Assembly (NCBI GenBank): GCA_024036415.1
Contig: JAMWET010003518.1
Coordinates: 352,001-416,000, forward strand
Source of the DNA: Prochilodus magdalenae
Lineage: Eukaryota > Chordata > Actinopteri > Characiformes > Prochilodontidae
DNA: 64,000 bases
Direction of reading: 5' to 3'
In this document: piece by piece, positions 11,166 through 22,334 of the stretch
How the letters are laid out: each line of letters begins with the position of its first letter
Numbering within the stretch: position 1 is the first letter of the stretch
Made by a program: the position numbers and the translations under genes
Notes under the pieces: generated by a model
The model's input: the letters and a program-made list of their open reading frames with translations, nothing else
Databases searched by the model: none
Told to the model about the DNA's origin: nothing

Positions 11166-12944
11166 CTATTAAAAATCCACTACTAAGCAGTTGCAGTTTC
11201 CACTTTCCACCCTCAGATAGACAATGAGAAGATTTCCGTACTAGAGACTACTGTGCCACCACTTTAGGAGACAAATAAGTATGTTTAAGGCAGATGTAGC
11301 GATGGTTACAGTTTTTATGCTGACCAGAGTGTCCTTTTTTCACCCTCAACTTTTCACATCAACTGCATGTACATAGTTATGAAATATAAAGTGAATGTAT
11401 GGCAATGGTGCTGTTACAACTGCTAGGCTTCTAGAAGTTAAACTGCAACTGGAGTTGCCTTGAAAAGGGAGTGAGGTGGGCTTAAGAAGACAAAGAGAAG
11501 AGCAGAGCATGCAGTGGAGTCAGACACAGATCCCTCTGTCTGAGTTAGTCTCTGGCAGGATCTGTGAGAAGAGACATTGTGCATATGGACATAGACATGG
11601 CTCCTAGATAAAAATCGCATATCATTAGGGGAAACTTGGCACAGTCTTGTACACAGAAATGGAACATGGCAAATCACATAAGTATGTGAGGCTATAAACA
11701 TTTTCCTAATTGAAACGATCTTGCCTATCTGTGCCCCGTGCGCAGAGTCATTAGAAAGCAATGCGCTGGCTCTCTTCACCAGTCCGTTTTTATGTGCTGT
11801 GAAGCAAATGCCTTAATACAGCACCAACATAAACCAGCCCATAAACATGCAAGTTAACGAAAGTGGCACAGATGTGCACATAGGTGCGATAGCAAAGGCA
11901 TCACAAGAGTCTCTCTGCCAATTTCTTGCTATCAACCTCACTCAGATTTGGGTTTAGGATTGAACCAAGTCCTTCAAGTATTTTAGGCCATTAGTGAGCA
12001 TTAGTGGGATTGGGTGTTGATGTTGGGTGATTAGTTCTGTAGTACACCTGACACTCCAGTTCATCCAAAAAAGATAAGATGAAGCTCTATCACTCCAGAG
12101 ATCACAATTCCAGTGCCTCACTCAAAGCCGGGGGGCTTTATACCCCTTTTGCTGACTCTTGTGTTTTGGCATTGTGACATGGGCAGTGCTCCAGAGATGT
12201 ACTTCTCTGCTTTTCTCTGCGTCACTCTCCTTATCGCTCTATCTTTCTGCCTCTCTCCCTCCTTTGCTATATCTCTTTCTCCCTATCCTTCTCTCTGTGT
12301 GGGCAAACGCAGCATCATTGCTGGCCAACATGAGGGCACATCTGTGGAATGTGGCCTGGCACAGTGCGAGAATGCCGGCATGCAACTGACTTCACCCTGC
12401 ACGTCCTCAAAGTGGGCTTTATCAAGCACACAACATCAGTGATGTCAACTGAGGACTCCAGCAGCACGTACCATAGTTCAGATACTACTGGAGATCTACC
12501 ACAGCTATGTTTAATAACTTCTCTATCAAACTGAAAATTTTTTTTTTTAAAAGAACACGGGAAAGCATCACACCTTGGCAGAATTCAAAACTGCATGTGA
12601 AGCATTCAGGCTAAATCCACCGTGCATCCAATGCTGCTGGCTAAGCAATATACTGGAGCACTGACAGGTGACAGAGAAGCCCTGAAAAAAGTGCTGCTCA
12701 CATCAGCAACAAATTCCAGAGATCTTTTAGGCAGGCACTGGGGGTGGATGAATTGCTATCCTATTCCCAATCCTAAAGTGTGCATATATGACCATGTATG
12801 CATTACTACGCTGCATATGAGCAAATGTTTACTCGTGTATTAGCAGAGTAGATGGATAAACAGGCTGAGGATAGATAGATAGAGTGACCCATATTTAATA
12901 TGATGGACTTCACTTTATAATTTGGTGAAAGTGGATTGACATAG
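11166..12944. other. Stretch without recognised gene
   Basis: No gene or repeat family recognised. A pyrimidine-rich block lies near 12200-12300 and a short GATA run near 12871-12886. Confidence 0.5.
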
Positions 12945-13600
12945 ATACGCTGAGCAAATGTCAGAGACCACCCATGCATTTATATCCAGCCAGAAAACCC
13001 ACTAAGTACACGTACAAAAGTCTCAAACGCTATAGTATCATATAATATCAATTTTATCAGTTTAGTTTAGCTATCTTCTACCTTTGTGCACTCCAAGGCA
13101 ACTTTAACTCTCCCCTTCTTTTAGTCCTAAAATTAGGAAGTTACAGGAAGTCCATTTACCTAAGTAAATAAAAAGTGAAAAAGTTTTAAACACTTAAATG
13201 TATACTAAAATTAGAACCTTCTAACAACCATACAAGAGCAGACTGACCACCAAAACTGTCAACATCAAATAAACAGGGCTTTCATCTTTGAGCATTAGAA
13301 GAAAATCAAGCTTCAGTCTTACCATCATATCCAAAAGCCAACTGTAAACGCCTTGCTGTGGGTCAGAAAGGATGCGTAGCTGCCAAAGAGGCCTTACAGA
13401 TTAAAAATCAGAAGGGAAATTAAAGAGAACACCAAAACTGACATGGAATACCTTTGGAATAAGGTTTTATGGTTATAAAATGGAGGTGTTTACGAGACAT
13501 ACAGAATAATATCCCTGTACATTAAAAAAATCGGAATGCTAAAAGTCTACCATAAAAAAATGAAAGCTGTAAAAGAATGGTGGGCGCTCTAAGCACTGAA
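12945..13600 (+). mobile_element. Degenerate Tc1-like relic of a second family
   Basis: The left part carries a decayed terminal signature (gcaaatgtcagagaccac at about 12954). Between about 13340 and 13490 one plus-strand frame reads like the Tc1 segment before the catalytic core: a Gly-Cys-Val-Ala-Ala-Lys block, then Trp-Asn-Lys-Val-Leu-Trp, where an intact element would continue into Ser-Asp-Glu-Ser. The catalytic block itself is not preserved. Boundaries are approximate, and the link between the terminal signature and the core is inferred. Confidence 0.45.
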
Positions 13601-15452
13601 AAAATAATATTATATTTAGCGGGAGAAGTTTCTGTTACTATTGGACTTCTTTCTGTTCTCTGACATTTCCACAGTTCTGTATGGAGCTAATGCCATTACT
13701 CCAGAAACACATGCCTTCAGCAGACTACTAATAAATGTAGGATTTGGTCATGGCAATGGGCTTGCTGTGTTTTCAGCCGAAGCTTACTACCCATCCTCTT
13801 ACACTGCGTTTTTCCATCAGCCATTTATGTTCACATGTTTCAGTGTGTGTAAATCACACCTCCATACAACTTCCAGTCCATCCATCCTCTCAGCACTTTG
13901 GAATTCACCAAACAAGGACTACGAAGCAGCCAGATCTCCAGCAAGGCTGCCCTCACATTGTTGTGGATTTTATTAACTTTGCATCATTCTGCAGGAATCT
14001 TTTCCCAGTGATGGAAATGTTACATAGAATTACACTTATATAGAAACACTCTGAAAAAACTCAGGACTGCATCTGTGGAGCTCCAGCGTTATTGTGGGCA
14101 TAGGAATTGTTAATAATGCTACATGGTTATCATTGTCATAGCTGTCCAACATTGCTGTTTAATGCCCTCCTACGGTGTGATGGCAAGCTAACTTAGCTGT
14201 TAGTTGTGTCGATGACTGATGTCACTAGATATTCTGCCATGTGAATATTAAAATCAGAGGATTTTCCACTTTACTCTGCCATGAGATCAGTAACTGGCAA
14301 AGAGAGCACATAAAGCACAGCCAGCCATGCTGAGTAGCAGGGTGTAGGCTGAAGGTAGAAGAGGTATAGCTCTGTCTGGAACAACCAGGGAGGATGATGA
14401 AAGGGGGTTGGGTGTGGGGATGAGGTTGGCGGGAATGCTCCTCTTAGGGGATAAGCTATCATGAATCCATCATGAACACGGTGAAGAGGCACCCACAGCC
14501 AGGAAAAGAAAAAGAAAAACTTTAGGCCATGGAATGCAGTAAAACTTCATAATTCTGTTTCAAGTAAGCACAAAGAAAACTATGGCTTCCATAAAAAGCT
14601 GCTGATTAATTATTGATCGCATCACTCTATTGCTGGGCTCTGAATGCCCCCTGGAGAAGGACTAACAACTAATGTAAAACAAACTCAAGGGTAACATTTG
14701 GCATAAACATCCAGTACGTCCATTAATGGTACATAAGAGGGAGTAATATGCATTATTAAATCGCCCAGTCATATCTTATATAACATTTTAATATACGACA
14801 TAAGCTAATAATTGTTTAATATTAATAATGGCTCTCAACCAGTTGTCTGAATATGATTCCTATGACCAATAACACATATATAAGTGACTTAATAATATTT
14901 TACAAAACATGCTACCTATCATTAGTTGATGACTAATTGTGATGTAACTTAACCATTCAGTAATGATACTACTATCTAGTACTATTAATACATGCACCCA
15001 TATTGGGTAGTGCTACCAATTCAGGTCCTTCTATTTTAGATAAGCCACTGTGAGTAAGTAGCTCTCCAGGAGATATGACTATAAGGCTCCACAATTAATG
15101 TTACTAGTGACCTTTACTAATCTTTGGTTTATGTAATACCTACTGAATATATAATAGTAAGTGCAGGCCCTTACTTATATTTAAGCATTTCCAGTTGTAC
15201 TCCTGATCCCTTCCTCTAATGATTCTAGATCTGATGGTTGTGAGTGTGTTGAATGAGTATAGAATCAGAGTTTGTAGGACGTGTCTTCAGGGTATGTAAG
15301 TGAATTATCTGCTATTCAGTGCTATTATCTCCATCAGTATAATACTGATTATGCCCTGGAGACCTCAACGTCGAGTCAGACCTTCTCTTTGAACCTGCGC
15401 ATGTGACATTAATACATAAAGACATACGACGTGGACGGAAAAACTCGACCTG
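13601..15452. other. Stretch without recognised gene
   Basis: AT-rich, with several short open frames and no recognisable domain or repeat. Confidence 0.5.
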
Positions 15453-16073
15453 ATGCCTCTGTTGCTTTTAATGTCCAGCCCTCAGTCCTGTCCTGAAACA
15501 CCAGGCTGTAAAACATTTTCTGTCTCTTACATTGCAACGTCTTATGAGTTCTGTTCAGGCTTCAGGCCAATCGAATGTGCTTCTCATATCAGATTGGAAT
15601 CACATTTCAAAATACCTCCTAATGTGGTTAGGATCCGATCAGCAAAAAAAAAAAAAAAGGGGTGTTTTACAGTCCAGATCTGGATACAATCTGGATGGCC
15701 AAAAGTCAAAGAAGGTAAGGTTCTTATTGGCTTGCTGAATGTACATCTAGGTTGGTTAAATGAGCAAAAAGACGGACAGACAACAGGCAATAGATTTCTC
15801 TTGGTAAGTTTCTCTGACTCAGGGAGGACACCCTTTGGGAACATGTATGCTAAAGCTTTGTTGGCAGGACAGCATGCACCAGCCTTGGGATTGGTAAGAT
15901 ACTGCTTATGTACATGTGACCCAAGATCAGGACTACCCATTTTAAATCAAAGCAGGACCATTTTGGCCAAACACACTGGCCATTTAATGGACAGCTATTC
16001 ATTTAGTATATGTATACTGTTGGTCCACAAGAGCAACAGAAATAACCTATTCAGAAGGAAAACAGGCATTTAG
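15453..16073 (+). other. Unassigned 206-codon open frame, probably not a gene
   Basis: The longest non-repetitive ATG-initiated frame in the window. I recognise no domain. A 15-base A run (15644-15658) inside it gives a Lys-rich segment, and an overlapping antisense frame (15940-15584) is also open, which points to low stop density rather than coding. The segment 15525-15660 resembles a decayed dispersed repeat (cacctcctaatgtggtt-like block). Treated as a chance frame unless homology or transcription shows otherwise. Confidence 0.15.
15525..15660 (+). mobile_element. Possible decayed MITE fragment ending in poly-A
   Basis: Short region with phrases such as cctcctaatgtggttaggat that I associate with dispersed non-autonomous elements of otophysan fish, followed by A15. 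No TIR or target duplication can be defined and no second copy is visible here. Low confidence. Confidence 0.25.
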
Positions 16074-17976
16074 ATTTTCTGGGCTTTTAAGTGTAATTCA
16101 GCACTATTAATCCACCGCTGTGATCCTCTATAGTTATATTAATAATGAAATGGCATCATAAAGTCTAAACCCCAGCGCTTAAATCGCTAATAACAATAAT
16201 AAGTACCAGAGCGCATGTAAGTCCAATTATCCACCATTATCATCCACTGATCACACAAACTTCAATATTGTAATTTCAGCTCTCACATTTGTACAGCTGG
16301 TCCAAGTATGCTATTGTCAATATAGTAACTGTTGTTCTTGAGAGCCTTTCTTGAGAGTTTATTTTCTCAGCTCAGCAGAGTCAGGTTTCAACAAGCATCT
16401 GCAGGAGAAGATGGTTTTTGTTTGTTTGTTTGCTTGCTGGATTTATTTATTCATTTGATCCCCCTAATTCTTCTGTGGAACATCGGTGCAGAGTTTTCAA
16501 GCTAATCTCATCAATGTGTAAGTGGAGTCTAAAGAGACATGCTGCCTGAGGGGGCTGCTCCTCTGGGCAGGTAGACAGCCGTCCCGCATACCTGCCATCT
16601 TCAAAACAACTTCTACGAACTCAGCCCTCTAACTGGAAAGAGCGAAAGAAGAAGGCACAAATCTCTTTGACACTGGGAAAACTATTAACTTTGATTTGTG
16701 TCAAAAACTAAAAACCACACCGATTCTGAGAACGCAGAGAACAACTTGAAAGCTATTGGAAGTGCAGAAAAGGTAATGGTCTTGGAGGACATACTGCATT
16801 GCCAGGAGTAAAAATAAATGTGTCCAAGGAGCATGCAGGGGAAAAAAAATTCCTGCTGAGACTAAAAACACACTTCAAACCAAAAAAGGGAAAGATCTGT
16901 ACGGTAACGTCTATTCTTCGCTATCCCCTCAGGCTTATCTGGCCTCGCAGAGAACTGCCTATTTCAGATATGACCCTTTAAATCCTTCTATGAATATAAA
17001 TGTGGACTGATTCTCGCTGATCTCCAAAACAGGCAAACCCTTTATCTGACTGATTTACTGAGGACGCTGGAATTGCAAGTGATGTACTAGAGAAATAATC
17101 AAATCAGAACGTCAAATCGATAGCAGAGCTGTTCTTACCAGTTCGTAGTTAGCAGCAGGAACGCAGGACGAAGAGACCTGGAACAGATACAAAGACGTGT
17201 TAAGACAATCTTAGTATTTCAGTAAGTGAGCAACAAATGTGCCTGGATGAACTCATAGTTTACTATAGCTCACATGTCCATGCAGCAGACATTACACAAC
17301 AAGCCAGGAAATGGCTCAGATTTGATGAACTAATAGTCGTGAAATAATGGAACTGTAGATGAACCAACAGCTTACGGAAATTACCATATGACACATGGCG
17401 ATGAATTGACAATAAACAGGTTTCATTATGATACCATGCAAAAGTCAGAGATCATTCTTCTGTTACTTAATTTGCAGCTGCATATCCGCTGTTCACAGTC
17501 CAATGGCCTACGTCTTTATCTTGTATACTTTTTCCCTAATTATGTGTCCCTGCATTGACTTCTGCTCATCCTTTCCCAAATGAAAACTTTAAACAGGAAT
17601 TCTACCGGTACCACCTTATTAATGGGCTGAGATACCAAACTTCAGTTTGTCAGTGGTTTGCTGTGAAATGCTCTCTTGTAGAGAAGTAGTATGCAGCACA
17701 TGCAATGTTGGTAAGCCATTCATTGTCAACATCACACATAAACACTGAAGGCTGGTGGTTTTTGAATAGTAAACTAAATTAAATGTTTGTATGTGGACAC
17801 CAGGCCTCCTGGTCCTCATCACTGCTGCTCTAAAGAAATCAGAGTCTGTATGTTTCAGTGTTAGTGACTCTAAGGACTAAATTATACAGCAATTTTTGAA
17901 CAGCATTGGAGGAATTCCTCTTTACATACTCTTAAAGATGGAAGCTTTAAGTACCGTACCTGTCCTACACACTTAC
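16074..17976. other. Stretch without recognised gene
   Basis: No gene recognised. A Tc1-type terminal fragment (atgcaaaagtcagagatcat) lies at about 17441-17460, without a recognisable transposase beside it. Confidence 0.45.
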
Positions 17977-18232
17977 ATATCATCGCTGTCCAATGAAAAC
18001 CATGTATCTCCATTTTGGTCAATTTTTATTTTTTGGCATCATTTGATCAGATGAGATGCTGTTTACACTGGGTGGAAATTTCATGATGAATGGATCACCA
18101 GAAATATCCAAAACATGCATGGAAAAATGACTGGTTTCATTGACTTACAGTAAAATTAAAATAGGTTTTTGGCATCTCCTGTAAAGTTGCCATTTTAGAG
18201 ATACTTGTTTCTCCTTGGACAGCAACGATATA
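17977..18232 (+). mobile_element. MITE family X, copy 1 (most complete)
   Basis: A 256-bp unit with imperfect TIRs of about 40 bp. The left end reads atatcatcgctgtccaatga and continues to gtatctccatttt. The reverse complement of the right end reads atatcgttgctgtccaagga and continues to gtatctctaaaatgg. There is no coding capacity. Related copies lie at 18.3 kb (-), 40.8 kb (+), 55.4 kb (+), 63.1 kb (+) and 63.4 kb (-). The superfamily is not clear from the ends. A flanking duplication cannot be separated from the AT-rich ends. Confidence 0.75.
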
Positions 18233-18242
18233 TAAATATCGT

Positions 18243-18244
<2 letters not shown>

Positions 18245-18279
<35 letters not shown>
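18245..18279. repeat. (AT)n microsatellite between two MITE arms
   Basis: About 17 AT repeats immediately after the right end of MITE copy 1 and a short atatcgtcc remnant, which resembles the terminal sequence of the next, inverted copy. Confidence 0.95.
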
Positions 18280-18283
<4 letters not shown>

Positions 18284-18325
18284 TATACATTTATTTATGT
18301 ATTTATTTATTTTTTATTTTTTATT

Positions 18326-18480
18326 TTTTAATGTTAATGGAACCAGATTTTGTTCTAAGCCATTTCGAGCTATTTCTTTTGGTCCTTTCTGCAAAAAATT
18401 TCACACAATGTCAACAGCAGCTCATGCGTTCAAATGATGCATAATAGTAAAAATGGTCATTCTGACTGGAAATGATATAA
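18326..18480 (-). mobile_element. MITE family X, copy 2 (inverted, truncated)
   Basis: The sequence matches the reverse complement of copy 1 from its central block (atggaaccagatttt...) to the block tcaaatgatgcataatag and a shortened end. It lies tail-to-tail with copy 1 across the AT tract. The terminal 15-20 bp are eroded. Confidence 0.65.
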
Positions 18481-18539
18481 AACAAACATGCTCTTAAACT
18501 TTTGCATAGTACTGTCCACTGGGCAGATGCTAAAATGAC

Positions 18540-18960
18540 ATTTGCTCTAAAACAAGTGGAAAAAGGCTAATGAATCATCAGCGGATCACACGCACAGACA
18601 GTCTTTTTTCTACAGTATAAATGGGATTGGGAAGTCAGTGATGTTTTAAGACGATTTGCTTTGCAGGAACCCATGATCTGCTGAGGGCCAGTCTAATAGG
18701 ATTAGTGCTCTGGCTGCTGCCATAACCAATTCCTAGGCCTGCAACGAACAAATGGCCACTGTGCTTCATAAACAGGATGGAGGAGGATAATCACTGGCCC
18801 AGCTATGATTAGAACATTAAGATGAGCTATTTCACAGCAGAGCTGGATATGAGGATGAGGTCTCTGCACACACCCAAACAGGAGGTCTGGCTGCAGCTTT
18901 TTGCTGCCGCTGGAGTTGGCTCACGCAAGCGTCCGTTCACATCACCCTGACGCCAGGGTC
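18540..18960. other. Possible conserved non-coding block
   Basis: Balanced-composition unique sequence rich in short motifs (GATTAG, CCAAT-like, TGATTAGAAC) and with no repeat hallmarks. No reading frame is supported. Called only as a candidate for cross-species comparison. Confidence 0.15.
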
Positions 18961-19109
18961 AAGACAAAGAAGGTAAACAAAAGCAGCCTGCACTGAATGT
19001 CATTGCACTGCGAAATGACAAAAACTCCATTCACAGACGCACAACGCCAGTCACATGTTTGGGGACGAGCTGGCTTTCACTATAACACACTAATGCCTTA
19101 AAACCTTCA
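18961..19109. other. Short unassigned spacer
   Basis: Nothing recognised. Confidence 0.4.
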
Positions 19110-19420
19110 CCTAAATATACGTTCACTGGTATTTAGTGGCCATGGCTGTGTTTTCTGCTTCTCACAATCCAAGCAAAACAAAATACAATCAGTGACGCCG
19201 AGGTCTGGACTCTGGGGTGGTCAGTTCGTGGTCTATTTGCTTTTCCTAGTAATGACTCAACAGCTACACTGCCTTTCAGACCCATAGTGTTGAGTTGTCT
19301 CCTCACAGTGGAAGGATGGACAAAAATTGGAAATGGATTTACTTTTATCTCTCCAAGCTTTTTTGGTGTGTATCTGGCGTAGACAGTTTTGGTGGTTAAG
19401 CATCCCATTTTTTTTCCAGT
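19110..19420 (-). mobile_element. Tc1-like transposase relic (N-terminal/linker part)
   Basis: The minus-strand frame 19408-19133 contains a segment His-Pro-Ser-Thr-Val-Arg-Arg-Gln-Leu-Asn followed by Gly-Leu-Lys-Gly-Ser-Val-Ala and a Leu-Leu-Gly-Lys-Ala-Asn-Arg block. These match the end of the second helix-turn-helix and the linker of Tc1 transposases. After this the sequence jumps to unrelated residues, so the core is deleted. Only a fragment remains; the family differs from the 0.8/4.5/10.9/49.5-kb group. Confidence 0.6.
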
Positions 19421-20443
19421 TTTGTAAATGGCTTATGTTGACTTGTATTTTGACTTTCCTAAGGGATCCCAGCTAACAGGGGACCTTGGCGAACATTACC
19501 TACTATCTAATAAAGTTATAAAAAATAATGTGAGAAATGTGAGTTTAAATGTTAACTAAGACGTAACATTTTGACTCCTATGTTCAGAGGATGCTTTGGG
19601 GATGTTGTCAGGGTCACAGATTATGTTGCATGAAAACAAAAAAATAATTTATTATCAGCAGATTTTCTATGGATATTACCGAGACCTAAACCTCAGCACT
19701 GAAAACATTAATGGAACATTACATTGCATATTCCCAGTTAGTTCTTAGAACAAGCTATTAGTTTATACCTAATCCCCTCTGGAATATGTCTTGTAATATC
19801 TGATATCTGCACACTCCTGTGGATCTGTGTTCAACTCAGAAAGGTTTGAGTACTAATGAGTGACGGACAAGAAGAGCTTTCCCAAAGGTCCTAACATTCA
19901 CCAGTGTTTCTTATATGGGATTTGTTGTAGGCACATGTTAGAACGGAATCTAAAAGCGGAAAACGTCAACTTTTTTGCTGAAAAAACTTGAGATATTAGT
20001 AAATGAGACCCATTAGCCTCAGTTTAGTGCCTTTCTCAGCTTTTCCTGTGAACAAAAATATAAAAATATAGAAATTGTAATTTATTAAGTTATGTTAAAT
20101 TACTGAATTATTGCAAACTGACAAGGATGGCATCCTTATTTATTAATTAAAAGCATTTTAAAAAGCTAGGTGCCTGTAAAACCTCTGACAGGCAGTGTAC
20201 ATATTCCACCCAGCACAAGCTGTACTTGTGATGTGATGCAGACAAGATGTCCACAGGGATTCTCCACAGTCTGGACTAGCTCAGCTCTCTGCCCCGGCTT
20301 TGGCACGTTAATATACACATGTGCCCTTCAACCACCATTTGCACTGAATTTTGCCATGTCCATTCCACAGCACTCTTTGACGTTGGCTTTATAAATCAAG
20401 GTCTGTACAAGGTCTCCTCTGGTGCTCTCTCAGGTACCCTACA
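19421..20443. other. Stretch without recognised gene
   Basis: AT-rich unique sequence; nothing recognised. Confidence 0.5.
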
Positions 20444-20625
20444 ACAAAGCGTTCTCTAAAGAAAAGCCATGGAGGAACCACATTTGGTTCCATAAAGCCC
20501 AGGAGTGTGAAGATGATGTGGAGGTTCCATATCAGTTATAGGGTACTTGCCAGAAACTTTTTGTAGTGGTTTCCTCCTAAACCAGTAGTGGTTCCTCTAT
20601 GGCTTTAGGCAAAGAACCTTTATTT
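20444..20625. mobile_element. Short non-autonomous TIR element
   Basis: A unit of about 180 bp with ends forming an imperfect inverted repeat of about 30 bp. The left end contains agccatggaggaaccac (near 20465-20481). The right end contains gtggttcctctatggct (from 20588), its near-perfect reverse complement, flanked by ttct/aagaa-type outer sequence on both sides. The interior is full of ggttcc motifs. There is no coding capacity. Class undetermined. Confidence 0.6.
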
Positions 20626-21478
20626 TGCACAGCATATATCTGTGTGAATAAACTAGCCAGACAGCTAGCCCCCCCAAAACCCACTTGTACATGTCAACTT
20701 TATAGGCGACAGCTTGTTTTGGTCCAAGACTTTGGAAAAAAAAGAGACATACTTCTAAAATAGCTCCACTTGCTTACAATTCCTTCTCTGATGGCTACAC
20801 TGAGCATGATTAACGCTGGTTAGGGTTAATCATGCTGCTTTATTTTAGAACATCAACAGGATGTTTTGCACTTAACCGAGGACGCGAGAAACAGCCCAGG
20901 AATGACTAGTGCTCATGTTTGATTTGATTGAAAATACTTCCTACTGAAAGATGTTATTTCAGCTGAGGATGTGGGTGTGCAAAACACATAAACGCTACAA
21001 AACCTCCAGCTCTGTCCCGCCACAAGGATCAGCTTAGCTAAATGAACCATAAACACAACAGCTGGGACAGGCGCTATCAACAAAAGCGCTGATAAGAAGG
21101 AACCTTTAGTTTTCATTATGTACAACGTTAGATACGGGAATCTCAGAGCTTACACACTGAGTAAAGTGTCAGACTCCACTTCTGTGTGGAAATTGTGCAT
21201 GAGATGCTGATTTCGAAATACTGCAAAGCTTTGCCTCTGGTTAAAATACGTCCATATATCTTCTCCTGTCATCAGGTCTTTCTGCGCACAGGCCTCTATC
21301 CCTCACCAGCCTGAGTCACTGGTCACCATTACTTTCCTAAATGGTTAATTTTCGATTGCACAACATTTTGATAGAGTTACGGTTCTCTAGTGTCTCCAAC
21401 ATCACTCTGTAAAGAGTGCAACACAGTGTTGCATTCAGAACAAAACCTTGTAGCCCCACAAACTTTAAAAAGGACAAA
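20626..21478. other. Stretch without recognised gene
   Basis: Nothing recognised. Confidence 0.5.
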
Positions 21479-21684
21479 GTGTTTTTAATGGAGAGGAAAT
21501 TGATATGAATAGTTTAATCAATCAGCGTTTGCACTTGGAAGTACATTGAAGGTGATCTTCATTTTCAGTGCAGTCAAGCATCTTAAAGAGATCAAAAAAG
21601 AAAATTAATTGGAATTTAATTTGGATGTAAAAGATAACATAGACAATAATGCCAAAGCAAGGACTTTAAAATAAATACAGCTAT
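21479..21684 (+). repeat. Duplicated block A
   Basis: About 205 bp repeated as A' at 22140-22334. Shared text includes gatatgaatagtttaatcaa, cgtttgcacttggaagtaca and ggatgtaaaagataacatag. Small indels separate the copies around 21580-21610. Origin unknown. Confidence 0.85.
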
Positions 21685-22141
21685 GATTTGATTTGGTAGG
21701 ACTGGACAAGTTTCTGCATTTGGGCCACATCAGTTTTCAGTCACTCTAACATCAAAGAATTGTGCAGTTGGGCCAGATTTGGTGGATGCCTTCCCTGGCA
21801 CAATTCTGAGGAGAGTTTCCTGTGGACTGGGATTGTAGCCAATGCTGGTACACCCGTATGACCATATGCTTCCATACACCTGCAAATTCAGCTACTTCCT
21901 TCACGCTATGTCCGCTCACATTGTGAATGTTCACATTATGAACAAGACATTCACTGTACTGTACCAGTTCTTCTCAGTCTTTTAATCCCATCAATCCCCA
22001 ACAGGTATTCATAGCCCCATCATCCTTGGGTTAGTCCTAAAGTTACTACTACCTTAAACTTATTCATCAAACTAATTTTCTAAACTTATAAAGCCGTTTA
22101 GAGCTGTTTGCCCCTCCCTTTTAATGTTAAACTCATAAAAG
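21685..22141 (-). mobile_element. Duplicated block B: Tc1-like N-terminal relic
   Basis: A 457-bp block almost identical to B' at 24368-24823. On the minus strand 21934-21752 it encodes a Tc1-style helix-turn-helix segment: Gly-His-Ser-Val-Lys-Glu-Val-Ala-Glu-Phe-Ala-Gly-Val, then Arg-Val-Tyr-Gln-His-Trp. The transposase core is absent. The part above 21934 would correspond to the upstream untranslated side. It follows block A directly and runs directly into A'. Confidence 0.7.
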
Positions 22142-22334
22142 TGCTTTTAATGTAGAGGAAATCGATATGAATAGTTTAATCAATCAGCGTTTGCACTTGG
22201 AAGTACATTGAAGGTGATCCTCATTTTCAGTGCAGTCAAGTTAAAGTGCAGTGCAGTTAAATTGGAATTTAATTTGGATGTAAAAGATAACATAGACAAT
22301 AATACCAAAGCAAGGACTTTAAAATACATACAGG
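22140..22334 (+). repeat. Duplicated block A'
   Basis: Second copy of block A, starting at the last base of block B. It differs by substitutions and an indel (extra ttaaagtgcagtgcag near 22240-22255). Its right end, atacatacag, corresponds to the A-B junction of the first copy. Confidence 0.85.
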
